Shown here: one piece after another, positions 1 through 10,536 of the stretch
How positions within the stretch are numbered: position 1 is the first letter of the stretch
How the letters are laid out: the number at the start of each line of letters is the position of its first letter
Source: Darksidea phi
Lineage: Eukaryota; Ascomycota; Dothideomycetes; Pleosporales; Lentitheciaceae
NCBI GenBank assembly: GCA_030770425.1
Contig: JASJFT010000003.1
Coordinates: 124,001 to 188,000, forward strand
Length of the DNA: 64,000 nt
Direction of reading: 5' to 3'
The notes under the pieces: generated by a model
Seen by the model: only the letters and a program-made list of their open reading frames with translations
Database searches by the model: none
Told to the model about the DNA's origin: nothing
Translations under genes and position numbers: made by a program

Positions 1-132
1 TTCCTTCCTACGAGGCTCCGTGTGGTGATGGAGTTCAAGGGCAGTATTCAGTACGTTTTTGGTTGATTGAACGTGTGCCCAGGTTGCATCGCGTGACTTA
101 AAGAAAGACCGTTGCATTGTTCCAGGTGACCA

Positions 133-1282
133 ATGGCCACAGAAGAGAATAAGTGCGGCTTTGAAGGCAATGCCGACATGTACGGCATGGGTAAGTCGTC
201 AACTGTACCATTTCAAGTAACCTTCCTTACAACCACAGGTATCCGTATCGGCTACTATCTTCAGTGGTACGGGGCCATACTCGCTGCTTGGATCGCGCCG
301 ACGGAAGCGCAAGATTTGCGCTTAGCGAACTCGCTCTTCGTGACGGCCACCTTCCTCGCGCTCGTCATTTTAACGGTCAAAGACCATGATCCTAGCGAAA
401 TGCCTATCGTCGAGACATACATCATCTTGTTTCTAGCCTTCGGATCCTATTTGGGCCTTGTACCAATCTACGTCTGGCGCGCAGTCACCTGTTCCAATCC
501 GTCATTGGATCCGATGCGCTTTCCGAGGGTGAAGCCTGGACGAGTCTACAGCGTCTTCAACACTGTAGTTCTTGTCATGGTGCTTATATTTCAACTTTGG
601 TACTGGGTGCGCCAGGTGCCGAAACTGAAGGCTGAGGAATGCGAGCAGTATGGCTTCTTTTTCTGGAAGTTCGTATTGCACGACAAGGTGTTTATGGCGC
701 TCAACATCGTACCGTCAGTGTTTTTGCTCGGTATATGCCTGCACGCAGTTGCGAAGATTGGGTGGAAGATCATGAAGAAGCGAAACCAAGGGTATCAGAG
801 CCAGATATATCAACCCTTAGATGTTATATCGTAAGTACGACAGTCTTGCACAGTCGACTCAACTAACGCATGTGTCTAGCCCACGGCGCAAATACATCCT
901 CCAGATCCTTCACTCCGCCTCCCAATGCATCGTTGCAACCGTTGTCATTGTGGGTGTCGAGTTTACAATTATCTGGAACAAAATCGACGGCGTGCACGAC
1001 ATTTCTTCCGCTGGCCAAACTATCCCTCTCTTTCTTGGTATTGCTTCGGTGTCCACGGTGTTTTACGTGCGCTTTTTAAAGAAGGATACGGTCCAGCTGT
1101 TAGGGGATGGTGACACTGGCAAACCGCAAGCGCCCACTGGTCTGGAGATGGGAGCGACGGGAAGTAACACAGCATATTATGGCCACAGTGGGATGCAAGC
1201 ACCTGCTTCAGCAGTCCATGTGTCCGCGTGGGATGATATTCCTGGTGCTGCTCGGGCAGGAGGGCATACACATTACCGTTGA
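133..1282 (+). CDS. Fungal multi-pass membrane protein, function unknown
   Basis: Three exons: 133-190, 239-830 and 880-1282, giving about 350 aa. Intron 1 (191-238, GTAAGT...ACAG) is 48 nt and lacks a stop in frame, so it can look like coding sequence. Removing it joins NADMYGM to GIRIGYYLQW, a motif I associate with a family of uncharacterised ascomycete membrane proteins. Intron 2 (831-879, GTAAGT...CTAG) joins DVIS to PRRKYILQ in frame. About seven hydrophobic segments follow one another, for example WYGAILAAWIAP, LFVTATFLALVILTV, YIILFLAFGSYLGLVPIYVW, VVLVMVLIFQLWYW and IPLFLGIASVSTVFYV. The last ~70 residues are polar, probably a cytoplasmic tail. No catalytic motif is visible. Confident as a gene; no function is assigned. 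Confidence 0.85.
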
Positions 1283-1457
1283 GAATTTCGGACTTGGGAA
1301 GTGGACCGGACGTGAAAAGATTCAGAAGCCATTTGTGGTCTTCAATTCGATAGACCATTATATATCTGAGACAACATGTATGATTAATTCTAGCTATCAA
1401 ACATAACCTGCATCATCAAGTTCGTCCCAAAACATGAGTGTTATGCCAAGCAACATC

Positions 1458-2738
1458 TTAGTTCGCTGCAGCTAGAGTTCCGTTACGCGCCTCTTCCATC
1501 ATCGATAGGTAGAGACGTCTAGCGGCAGGAGCGGCAGAAACCGCAGGGTCCGCTCCTCCGAAAGCTTCGGCCAGGGTAGCAGCAGGCGGGTAAATCAAGG
1601 TGCCGTTTATAAACTCCTTCAGATACTTGGCTTCGGCGCCTTTGAAGATTACCTTGCGCTCCCAGCCTTCGCCGATGACAGCCCCAAACGACCCAAGGTC
1701 CAAGCAGGTCCCATAGTATGGCTGAGAGTACGGAGTCATGCCAATTCCGAGGAGGTCGGCCGCAGCGTTATGACCTGCTGCTGTTCCCTGCGGCATCGCG
1801 TGCTGGCAAGACATCAAGCTACAGTTTCCCTTGTCGTCCGTGGCCGCAAATGCAGCGTCTCCTGTTGCAAAAATCTCTTTGGCGGAGAGCGTCCGCAGAT
1901 AACTGTCCACAAGCAAGCGCCCGAGTTGGTCCTTCTCTCCGGGTATCTGCTTATTCAGCTCATTCGCTAACATGCCGGCCGTCCAGACAGCAGTTAGAGT
2001 ATCAATGCGTTCGCCGGTAGAGAGTACGACACCCTCAGCATCGATTTGAGTGACAGGTGCTCCGAGTTTCATTTCCACGCCGAGGTCTTTGAGTGCTTGG
2101 ATGATGACCGGACGAGGATTCGGTCCTAGATCCGGTCCAATCTCGCCCCCTCGTTCCACTATTACTACGCGGATGTTGTTGTCCTCGCCCAAGAGACCTC
2201 GCAGCCTTTTCGGTAATTCGGCTGCAAGTTCAATCCCCGTGAACCCGCCACCGCAGACAACAACAGTGTCACGAGCCTTGCTAGGGACGATGGAGGCGAG
2301 GCTCTTTAAGTGCGCGTCTAACTTGGTTGCACTCTCGATCTGGTCGATATCGAAGGCATGTTCTTGAAGTCCAGGGATATTTGGGATCCGCAAGCGACTT
2401 CCAGCGGCTAGGATAAGTCTGTCGTAAACATGGCTGGACCTAGCACCGGTAGGGTCCAGGACCTCAATCTCGTGCTTGTCCACAAGAATGGACTCTACCG
2501 TGCCCTGGACGAACTGGACTCCGGTCACCCGGAATACATCCTCCAATGGGGCGGTCATGCTTGCTGGATTCGCCTCGTAGAGTCTGGGCCTGAGAACCAA
2601 TCTCGCTTCGGGGGCGATGACAACCACTTCAACATCTGGTCCGCCATTTTCGAGGTTCGAGCTGATTAAACGTCTCGCAGCAAGTGCGCTCCACAATCCG
2701 GCAAAGCCGGACCCAATTACGACGATCCTTTGTGGCAT
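1458..2738 (-). CDS. Type II NADH dehydrogenase-like FAD/NAD(P) oxidoreductase
   Basis: A single uninterrupted 426-aa frame from an ATG. The N-terminus carries the FAD-binding Rossmann motif VIGSGFAG (residues 7-14). A second NAD(P)H-binding glycine motif, CGGGFTGIELAAEL, lies at about 162-175, and the FAD-contacting ATGDAA box is near 290. This two-dinucleotide-fold layout is that of non-electrogenic NADH dehydrogenases (NDH-2) and AIF-like flavoproteins, which pass electrons from NAD(P)H to a quinone or other acceptor. No mitochondrial presequence is evident and the protein begins directly with the FAD fold, so a cytosolic or peripheral-membrane role is possible. It is intronless, while most neighbours have introns, and its compact form resembles bacterial relatives. 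Transfer from bacteria is therefore possible but not shown. It lies next to a decayed repeat zone. Confidence 0.85.
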   Translation of the reverse strand: MPQRIVVIGSGFAGLWSALAARRLISSNLENGGPDVEVVVIAPEARLVLRPRLYEANPASMTAPLEDVFRVTGVQFVQGTVESILVDKHEIEVLDPTGARSSHVYDRLILAAGSRLRIPNIPGLQEHAFDIDQIESATKLDAHLKSLASIVPSKARDTVVVCGGGFTGIELAAELPKRLRGLLGEDNNIRVVIVERGGEIGPDLGPNPRPVIIQALKDLGVEMKLGAPVTQIDAEGVVLSTGERIDTLTAVWTAGMLANELNKQIPGEKDQLGRLLVDSYLRTLSAKEIFATGDAAFAATDDKGNCSLMSCQHAMPQGTAAGHNAAADLLGIGMTPYSQPYYGTCLDLGSFGAVIGEGWERKVIFKGAEAKYLKEFINGTLIYPPAATLAEAFGGADPAVSAAPAARRLYLSMMEEARNGTLAAAN

Positions 2739-3871
2739 CCTGAGAATGGAAAATAGTGATCTTGTAAATATGTAATGTATCGGAAGGTAGTGCTGTATTG
2801 TGATGCTGTAAATGAGAGGGCCGTATGAACATATATACTTCCATCTGGCTGATAATATGTTTATAGAGTAAGCGGTCTACTTGTTGTTGTCCTGCAGACT
2901 CGGGCTCTCGGGCTTGCATGTTGCAACTCGTCTATCATCCGGCCAGGTGCCATTACGTAGAGGCTCACGTCGGGTCCTGAGTTTTCCACGGACTAAGCAA
3001 TTTAGAGCGCGAAGTTATGAACCGCCTTGTTACAGGTGCGTTGTGTTGTAAGCGATAGGCCATTGCGCGGTCATCGAATATGGCCGAATAACCGAAATAA
3101 GTACCCGAACCGAGGCGGATTGAGGAAAATGCCTAACCGATCCATACCCTACAGGGAAAACGAGTGCAAGAATACACAGGGTAAACGAGTACACGATTAC
3201 ACGAATCCCCGCTGCTGTCAGGATCCAGCTCTACGCCACTGAACCAGGACAACCGCAAAAGGGTACGAATAACCTAGAAACTAGGTTATCGGGCGTAGAA
3301 TAGTATATATCAACCAGCGCGTTGACTAGACGCCTGGCCATCAGGTGCGCTATCCCGCTCACCTGACAGCTGCAAGGCTTCGGCCCGGCCGTTTCTCATC
3401 AACTGTCTTTGTATCTAAGGACAACTTGTACCCGGCTACTCCAGTTAGGGACCAATGACACGAGCGATCGTGAGGCAGCCAGTAGATTTCATAAAGCTAT
3501 AAGGAAGGAGTACGTTGTCTCAATAACCTTGTAACGATTTTTATCAAGCCATATCGGTTCAGTTCGCATCGAGTTGGTTGAAATATGTCATTTACCCGAT
3601 CGCAACCTTCCCGGGAGCCTCCTTCGCCTTCGACTTGACTTTACTTAGAAAGCTAACAACGCAATAGTAAGTTATAGCTTATAGTTCATACTTGTGCAAT
3701 CCCTAAGAGCTGTCGTCGCAAAGCTAAGTATTTCGGAGATATGCGAGTACTAGAGTGTGCTTAGCAACAAGGTTTTCGCTTCTTCGCTACCACAACGAAC
3801 AGAAATTTTTAAGCTTAATAGGAGGTAACTATGCACAAAGGCTGATAGGTGGTACGCTATAGTGTTGGGCT
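2739..3871. other. Gene-free, increasingly TpA-rich stretch
   Basis: No coding frame of convincing quality. The first ~100 bases upstream of the dehydrogenase ATG are its likely promoter and leader. From about 3,500 the sequence becomes rich in TA and TAG steps, which fits the edge of the RIP-affected repeat zone to the right. Confidence 0.5.
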
Positions 3872-4007
3872 TGTTAGCTAGGGAACCCTATCATATATAG
3901 GACCCCATTCACTCTGCTTGAGCACGGGCCCTACGCCCTTGGGTATATATGGACCCTGAGTTTAGTACATAGATTAATTAAGTATTTACTCTACTCTATA
4001 CTAAGAG
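3872..4007 (+). repeat. Direct repeat, left copy (LTR-like, RIP-biased)
   Basis: Begins TGTTAGCTAGGGAACCC and ends CTCTATACTAAGAG. It matches 4890-5027 almost base for base. The differences are mostly C-to-T or G-to-A in this copy (CTCGGGTGTATA becomes CTTGGGTATATA; GAGTTC becomes GAGTTT), plus small indels near 3900 and 3978-3985. Transitions concentrated in one copy of a repeat are the mark of RIP. After 4007 the two copies diverge completely. Confidence 0.75.
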
Positions 4008-4248
4008 CTTATAAGCCCCTAAACGTTAAAACTACGTATACGAAGCTACTTTAGTCGTAACGACTTTCTACACGTAAGTACGCTGTTTACGATATCTAAT
4101 ATTTCAAATATTAATACCCTCTTTAGGAATATAATTCGTTAAACTCTCTAGTCCTAAGAATTACGATATATAGAAGAAGTAACTCGAAAAGCTTATACGC
4201 CTATACGGAATTTAGCGCTTTATTAATAGCTTAGAGCCCGTTCTCTAG

Positions 4249-4860
4249 CGGCCTAAACTACTACTCGTCCCCGGTACCTCCGCAGACACTCCGCCTACCT
4301 TAGCTAATAGTAAGAGTACCTCTTCCGTTACTACTCGCGCTAGTACTCTCCGAACCTAATCTAATACTACTATAGACGCCGCCGACTATAATATTAAGGT
4401 TACTACCTATAAGCTTGATCTAGATAACTATCGAGATAACGATAATCGCGTCAACTTTGCTCTCGTCGTACTAGAATACTCCGTCGAGGACTACGTCTGG
4501 AAAAATATTTCCGATAGAGGCCGCTCCTATCCTTATATATATTGGGTCGATCTCTAACGAAGCTACCAAGCTGATCAAGGCGTCCGCCTGGACCGTGCTC
4601 TTCGCTATATGGGCAAGATCAAACTAGTCGACTTCAAGTCACCACGCGAATACATAGTTCGATACGACGAGCTCGACGAAATTCTATGGTGGGGGGTTCC
4701 ATTCACGCAATACGAGGAGGACATATTTCTGGAATACCACCCAGACTACGACGAAGACTGGCACGAGGATTTTGACTGGTACGAGCACTTTGGTATACCA
4801 AGTAACATATCGGAAGCAGCACAGGACGCTCTCTTAGAAGCAGCTGCAGGATTGTACTGA
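4249..4860 (+). pseudogene. Broken element-encoded frame, possibly gag-like
   Basis: One reading frame stays coding-like from about 4249 to the TGA at 4858-4860, interrupted by TAA at 4357 and TAA at 4555; a TAG at 4246 closes it upstream. Each stop could come from CAA or CAG by a C-to-T change, as RIP produces. The frame includes a segment TYKLDLDNYRDNDNRVNFAL that weakly recalls the start of Copia-type Gag proteins (K-L-x-G-x-N-Y), and an acidic, aromatic-rich C-terminus with many D, E, W and Y residues. Its last 83 codons, from ATG 4609, remain open. It lies between the two direct repeats and ends 29 bases before the right one. A captured host gene fragment is an alternative. No Zn-knuckle or polymerase motif is present. 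Confidence 0.5.
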
Positions 4861-4889
4861 ATGCATTCATGCATGGGGTCCAGGGGGGC

Positions 4890-5293
4890 TGTTAGCTAGG
4901 GAACCCTATCATATAGGACCCCATTCACTCTGCTTGAGCACGGGCCCTACGCCCTCGGGTGTATATAGGCCCTGAGTTCAGTACATAGATTAATCAATCA
5001 AGCACTCACTCTACTCTATACTAAGAGGGCTATTACTATCGTTTGGGGAAAGCATTCGTTCAGTAAACGAGAGATCGGCGGAAGGGTTGAGCGCCGTACT
5101 AGGTACCAATTTTTTCGGCCTATAAGTGCTAGTAAACGGAGGAAGGAAGAAGAGATAATAGGAAAGTTGGTAGAGACTACTATAGTAGTGGTTTTAAAGG
5201 AGAGTAGTAAGGATAGTAAGCTAGAGGTAACAATCGATTTTAATATAGCTTATAATATTGGAAAATTCGTATACTAGGGCTTCCTAGCTAACA
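4890..5293 (+). mobile_element. LTR-like terminal unit, 404 bp, ends inverted
   Basis: Starts TGTTAGCTAGG (4890-4900) and ends CCTAGCTAACA (5283-5293), a perfect 11-bp terminal inverted repeat with the TG...CA ends of retroviral-type LTRs. Its first ~138 bp equal the left repeat at 3872-4007. I see no clear target-site duplication (GGGGC before, TCAAT after), so this may be a solo LTR, the 3' LTR of a rearranged element, or a non-autonomous terminal-repeat element. No open frame inside. Confidence 0.6.
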
Positions 5294-6492
5294 TCAATTT
5301 AATTTCTGATATAATTGTTGATGGTCGTAAGGGGTTTGACATCATTACATGCGGCCTGCCACTTCGGGCTTAGTGTGGCTTGTTGACTGGCCTTCGCGCC
5401 TGCTTCAGCGCCATCACTCCATCTTAATCTTCATCGCCTCTGCGTCATCCACTACTCAGATAGCCCTTCTTGCCTTTCTCAACCTATTTATATCATTTCT
5501 TGCTTGGGAAATCACTTCCCTACTCCTAATCTCCGACCGGTAACTAATGACATTCGTGTGACGGCACCATACCTAATGTCGTTGCCAGCTTTGTGAACGT
5601 TCACGCACAGCCAACAATCATAACTGCCATGTGCCACTCGTCCCATGCACAGTACACCCGGTACTACTGGTTCAAACACACTTCCGATCTGTTGTGGTGT
5701 CACGCTACATCTGTTTGGAAAGCCCGTCGCATCTGTCGAGGACCCAGCACCCAGCAGCCCTCAGTTTGATACTGCTGCAAGTTTGCCAAAGCACCTAATT
5801 ATGAATTGGGTGATGAACTCTGCTGCGCTGTCATCTGCAAACTAACCTTTGCCTCGTTAAATAAGCTATGGTCGGCAGCCTCCGTACTGCGCAGCATCGC
5901 CACGATGTCAGCTCGTCAATCGGTCTTGAGCCGCAACCACGCGACAACAGGGTATGATCGGTTCCTAAACCGTCGTCTCCAGCGTATAGGTAATGCTTTC
6001 TTGACAGGCGGCGGGCACCTGCAGGAGCCGTTAATCGAGCCAGACAACATCACTACCCACAAGACGGCACAGTAACGGCATGTGCACATGGAGAGGCGGT
6101 GAGTGCAGTGTACACTTTACTTTGTTTCCGCTTCTCGGTACTCGGGGAGACTGGCAAACATACGGTTGTGGTGGATGACTGGTCGGTTGGTCATCCTGTG
6201 GCACGAGCTTGTTTGCTATTATGCGGCCATTGGGAACTTAGTCGGGTGACAGTGGCTCGGATGGAGTCATTTCTTCGTAGCAAACTTGGGTCTCTGGGTG
6301 GTGAGATGGTGCGAGATGATCATGTCATGTTTGGGCTAGGGCTAGGGCTTTGGGCCACCACGTAAGTATATAGAGGTACAGTCCATCCTGTCTAGCCTCA
6401 ACGTGGGTTCGTTCATACATCATCGACTGTCCTTCGCTATTCATCATAGTATCGGCCTCCGCTTTGTCTGATCTGTCTTTCCAGCACAAAAC
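5294..6492. other. Gene-free stretch with possible 5' UTR intron
   Basis: No credible coding frame. GTAAGTAT at 6363 and TTTCCAG ending at 6484, eight bases before the ATG of the next gene, could bound a 5' UTR intron of ~122 nt; this is inference from splice signals only. Confidence 0.4.
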
Positions 6493-7428
6493 ATGGCTCT
6501 CGTTCCTGTTTTTAACGGCCATACGTGGTTTGAGATCTTCGACTTCCACATTACCCAGCATTTTCCCCGACTCTGGTTCAACTTCGATCAGGACGGCGGC
6601 TGTATCAATCTTTGCTCACTCGCCGACCAAATCCATGCAACTCTCCCAGCTTGCTCGCGCAAGTCTGCGCTTGGCATCCTCAAGTCACTCTTCGGCATCC
6701 TTGCAAGTCCTAATATTCAGCACGAGGGGATAAGCTTCTACGTGGCCAATCGGCTCCATAGTCTATTTTCGGATGACACTCAGGGGTTCGGGCACCCTAG
6801 AGGTCTTCAAAAGAGTCGCAACTACTTCACTGTGTTAGCAGCGTTTGCGCAGATGTCAGACGGCGAGCACGTTGCGATGACCTTGGTCGACGTCTTCTGG
6901 CGCCAAAGACGCAATGTACTCGACTACGAGCGGACCGGAAAGCTATTCGAATGGGCCATGGCCCTTGAATCGCTCAGAGGTCTCGCATCAGATCATGACA
7001 TCAACAGGTGTCTCCAATACCTGGCTCGGAAGCACGACAGCCTTCGCGATCACTACGACAACTCCGGCCTCTACAGTCCCGTCATGGAGGCGATACTTGC
7101 ACAGCTACTGGCTCTCTTGGGGTCCGGCCGCGGGAGGAATTTTCGTCGTGGAGGATGGGGACTGCCAGCGCCCAGAGCCCGCACTGTACCTGCTAGGTAC
7201 TACCGTCCTCGTCATCTCACTCTCCCGGCACCTGACCCTATGGCTCTCAGCTATCCGTCGCCAGCTCATTCCATGAACCACCTCGACGATCGCGATTTCG
7301 AAATGGACGTCATCAAGATGGAACAGGAGGTGATGCGCGAGAGGATTGAGAACCTGGAGGCAAATCAAGAAATGGACATGGGTTTTGGAGGACCCATTCC
7401 TCCTTTGCGCACCATTGGCTGGACCTGA
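6493..7428 (+). CDS. Hypothetical protein, 311 aa
   Basis: A single open frame from ATG (context AAAACATGG, a good fungal start) to TGA. I do not recognise a domain. The N-terminal ~200 residues are globular-looking with regular helices (LADQIHATL, ALGILKSLFGIL, LFEWAMALESLRGLA). Residues ~215-245 form an Arg/Gly/Pro-rich linker (GRGRNFRRGGWG), which could contact nucleic acid. The C-terminus has a predicted charged helix (FEMDVIKMEQEVMRERIENLEANQ by its pattern of hydrophobics) that may be a short coiled coil. No signal peptide or membrane segment. It converges on the bos1 gene 560 bp downstream. Confidence 0.7.
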   Translation: MALVPVFNGHTWFEIFDFHITQHFPRLWFNFDQDGGCINLCSLADQIHATLPACSRKSALGILKSLFGILASPNIQHEGISFYVANRLHSLFSDDTQGFGHPRGLQKSRNYFTVLAAFAQMSDGEHVAMTLVDVFWRQRRNVLDYERTGKLFEWAMALESLRGLASDHDINRCLQYLARKHDSLRDHYDNSGLYSPVMEAILAQLLALLGSGRGRNFRRGGWGLPAPRARTVPARYYRPRHLTLPAPDPMALSYPSPAHSMNHLDDRDFEMDVIKMEQEVMRERIENLEANQEMDMGFGGPIPPLRTIGWT

Positions 7429-7986
7429 GTTTCGCACGTCCACTCTCACCTCCCTTATCTTTTTCATGTCTTTTGTCTGCTGCGTCTTTAGCGTCCTTGC
7501 ATGCGCTTGGCTTGCTTTGCGAGGACGACTCGGATGGCGGAGTATCTACCTGTCGCGTCGTATCTATATCTCGAACATTATCATTCGCGTTCTGACTTTT
7601 TCGACTAGCACATAGAGGATATTGTTTGGCATCTGAGTCTCTGGTCGCTTTCCTTTTATCGAGTATCATGTACAACTTTGTTTGTCTCCACTTCCGTGCG
7701 ATGTCGAGGTATAATGATATATGACGTGTAGGGGGAGATGACAGATTGTAGATAGCAATATCGACTTGGAATGTACAGTAACGAGAGATCAAGTATGTTA
7801 GATCAATTATCGCGTTCTGCATTGCACAGCGTGAGCCCGAGCTCTCAGGGAACGATCTTCCGATATACCAAACGCCTCGCTAACCTCAATGCAATCCTAG
7901 CCCTACCAATGCACCCACAAGTCCAATGCACTCAAAACATATACAAGAATTCAATCCTCGGCTCCCACTCCGTCTCATCTTGCGGA
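7429..7986. other. Intergenic between convergent genes
   Basis: Holds the two 3' untranslated regions. A 169-codon antisense frame starting near 7822 is low-complexity and overlaps the upstream gene; I do not support it as a gene. Confidence 0.5.
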
Positions 7987-8865
7987 CTACCTCAAGTAGT
8001 GCAACACCAACCAGCAAAACAAAAAGAACACGACAACGCCCGCCCAAAAAATCCACTTGTCCTGCTTCGCCCGCCTCTCCACCATTCGAATCGTATCCCC
8101 ACTGATTCCCAACGTATTCGCCACACTATAAAGCTTCCTCTGCGTCCCCTTCAACATATCCCTCTGGTCGCCCAAATCGCCCAACACCGCCCTGCCCCGG
8201 TCCAGAAACTCATCTAGTTGCGCATTCGTTTGCGCGAAGAAAGAGCTCTCGCGGAGGGCGTGCGATTCGCGCGTGTAATCGGCGGACTGGTTGGCGCCTG
8301 AGGAGTATGGGTTGGCTGTGTAGGGCGCGTTGGGGTTGTAGGGGCGCGAGGGCGCAAAGGGGGATGAGGTGGCGGCGTTTGCGGTGAGGGCTGGTTGGGC
8401 ATAGGGGTTTTCGGGCGTGCTGGCGTGATGGGGACGGCGGCCTAGCAGTTCTGTTCGCGCGGTTATTGTTTGCTACACATTCCTCCATTAGCATAGCCTC
8501 CCAATTCACTCGGCAAACGGAGCATCGAACTTACCACATCCTCGTTTGCACTCTTCATCCGCTTGAAGCTCTCTCTGTATTCGTCTAATTCTGCCTTGAA
8601 GTTTTTGACCCGCTCAAAGGCTTTCTCTTGCTTTGTTTGCACGGGTTCTTGTTTCGCTAGTTTGTTGTAGTCGTCTATTGTGCGGGCGAAAGATGTTAGG
8701 GATGCGGAGATTTGACCTTGTAGCGCGGGCGAGGGCGTTGCTGTTTCGGCGAAGAGATCGAGATCTTTTCGGAGAGAGGTTGATTGCCGAAGCGCGGAGT
8801 TGAAAAGGGCATTCTCGAAGTCCACGTTAGAGCGATATTTGCAGCATCATTTGGGAACAAACCAT
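7987..8865 (-). CDS. bos1: Golgi/ER v-SNARE Bos1 (membrin-type)
   Basis: Spliced product of about 255 aa. Exon 1 is only ATG (8865-8863). Intron 1 is 8862-8814 (GTTTGT donor, GCTCTAAC branch, GAG acceptor). Exon 2 is 8813-8535, intron 2 is 8534-8473 (GTAAGT...GTAG) and exon 3 is 8472-7987. Splicing yields MNALFNSALRQSTSLRKDLD, the N-terminus expected of Bos1. The C-terminal half has the Qb-SNARE helix with RDMLKGTQRKLYSVANTLGI, then a C-terminal membrane anchor (WIFWAGVVVFFLFCWLVLHYL) and a two-to-three residue lumenal tail. Bos1 acts in fusion of ER-derived vesicles with the Golgi, with Sed5, Bet1 and Sec22. A Pro/Ala/Asn-rich linker of ~60 residues separates the N-terminal helices from the SNARE motif. 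Without the first intron the frame has no ATG at the right place, which supports the one-codon exon. Confidence 0.9.
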
Positions 8866-10536
8866 GGCGGCGGCGCTGCGATGAGCAGCTTTGTGATTGT
8901 TTGTGTAGTTCCCTTTGGCAGTTGTTTGGGGTTGGAATGTGAGGCGGAGTGCGAATGGGTGCGCAGGGAAGCGTATGTGTGTTGAGTACTGCGGCGGCCT
9001 TGTAGGCGCAAACTTTCGCGTGTTCTTGACACTTTGCATCATCGTCGTGGACTTTCGGCGTTTGGTGAATTGCCAAGAGAGGCTAGCCGGGATGCGGTTA
9101 GTGGTAACTAAGCGGTTGTGTGGTGCTGAAGGCATTAGCTTTTCCCATTTCCAAACTTCTAAGTATCTGCTACGACGCTACCATCCGCGCTCTATATGTG
9201 CGCAGCCTTGTCATGTCAAATTCTGGCTTCAATCTAAGAGCTTTGGCGGTGGTTCTGCTCCTCTTCCGTGGAAAGCTTCCCGTCGCAGCTGTTAGGCAGA
9301 CATACATTCCACGCTCATTCTTGTCATCGTTTGACGAGGCGGCCAACACAATCAATCTTTTACATGAGCACATGAAGCAGCCCTTCAGTTGCCCTGTTGC
9401 CTAACCTGACTCGGCAACAACTACTTAAATGATACAAAATACAGCCTACCTTTAACAGCACAAATTCAAATTACCTTGAATTCGCCTCCTATTTCAGTCT
9501 TCATTTTACGTTCATCATCGTTCAACCAACCACGCCATGTCCTCAAGCCAACGTCGAAACGCCGTCGGCACCTTCATAGGAAGTGCTGCCCGTGTCGTCA
9601 CATATACATATTTTCACTCCCAAATTCATGAGGAGAGATGTCGCGTTTGCCTGCCAATTTGCGATGACTTGCAATACCGTGAGATGCATCAATAATGCTC
9701 ACCCTGGGGATGTCTGCCAGTGCGGACTACGGAACTGATATGGCACACTTTAGAGCGTAGCGCCTATGTGAGTGTTGAGGCAGAAGCAATGGATCACGAA
9801 ACTGATGGAACTAGAGCTTTCGTTGGAGGAGCGGAAGAATATCGGTGGAGAGACGACGTTGTACGACTCGGTCCTTCCGCCATTAATCTATACCCTCATA
9901 CGCATTTTGAAACTATGGTCTATTGAAGATAGGAAATCAGAGTATGAACATGGTGAGATTCTTTTGCAGGTCAAGCTCCAATTTCTTGTAGGTCTTTGGA
10001 TAATCTAATTATCCTTGTTACAGGGGTCCCTGCAAAAGAACCGGCGCTTACGTCTTCATCTCCGTAACACGATATGCATAGCACGGTGTCTTGCAAAGCA
10101 ACCATTTTTTGGAGGAAGGTAAGCAGCAAAAAGCGACGTTTTTCTCTGCAGGCACTTTGTTATGCGTAACATTGGGATTTCGCCTTGCGGGCTAACAGTT
10201 ACCATAAGCCGCCTAACCAGCTTTGTTTTGGCAAGGAACTTTGCACCTGCTTCTATAGGCAATCAGCTTCCATGTCGATCTCATCACCAAATCTTGGGCA
10301 CTGATAGGTGCCGAGCGGCTGCCCTGGCAGATACGGCAGCAATCTCGACCAAAAATGAGGGGTTATCGGGAACAATTGTTCTCTCTAACCCAGATTGGCA
10401 GCTCGATATATCCCATGGCTTTTGTCGTCAACGCGCTCATCGTCATCAATTGGCTATTATTGCTGAGCGGCATGTTTAAGAGCCGGAGAGTCGTCGATGA
10501 TGTCTTGCCAGTGTCGGCCTATCCATTGTTTTCGCC
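8866..10536. other. Intergenic, holds only a doubtful small frame
   Basis: Contains the bos1 promoter on the left and the aminopeptidase promoter on the right. Apart from the small frame at 9537-9695 and an open but stop-bounded frame near 9772-10008, I see no gene. A truncated multi-exon gene in 9.5-10.0 kb cannot be excluded, but I could not join its frames with valid splice sites. Confidence 0.4.
9537..9695 (+). CDS. Possible small ORF or first exon, Cys-containing
   Basis: ATG in good context (CACGCCATGTCC) opens 52 codons ending TAA. The end of the frame, EERCRVCLPICDD, has a C-x2-C-x3-C spacing. A GTGAGA at 9679 is a plausible splice donor, so this could be the first exon of a longer gene. 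One tested join to an acceptor at 9720 keeps a frame open to 9926 but has a 42-nt intron, shorter than any other here. I recognise no family. Confidence 0.25.
   Translation: MSSSQRRNAVGTFIGSAARVVTYTYFHSQIHEERCRVCLPICDDLQYREMHQ

Noticed and set aside
6333..6357. GGGCTAGGGCTAGGGCTTTGGG, telomere-like
   Set aside because: Only two imperfect units (not TTAGGG) and far from any sign of a chromosome end.
7313..7822. 169-codon antisense frame
   Set aside because: Overlaps the real gene at 6493-7428 and has low-complexity composition.
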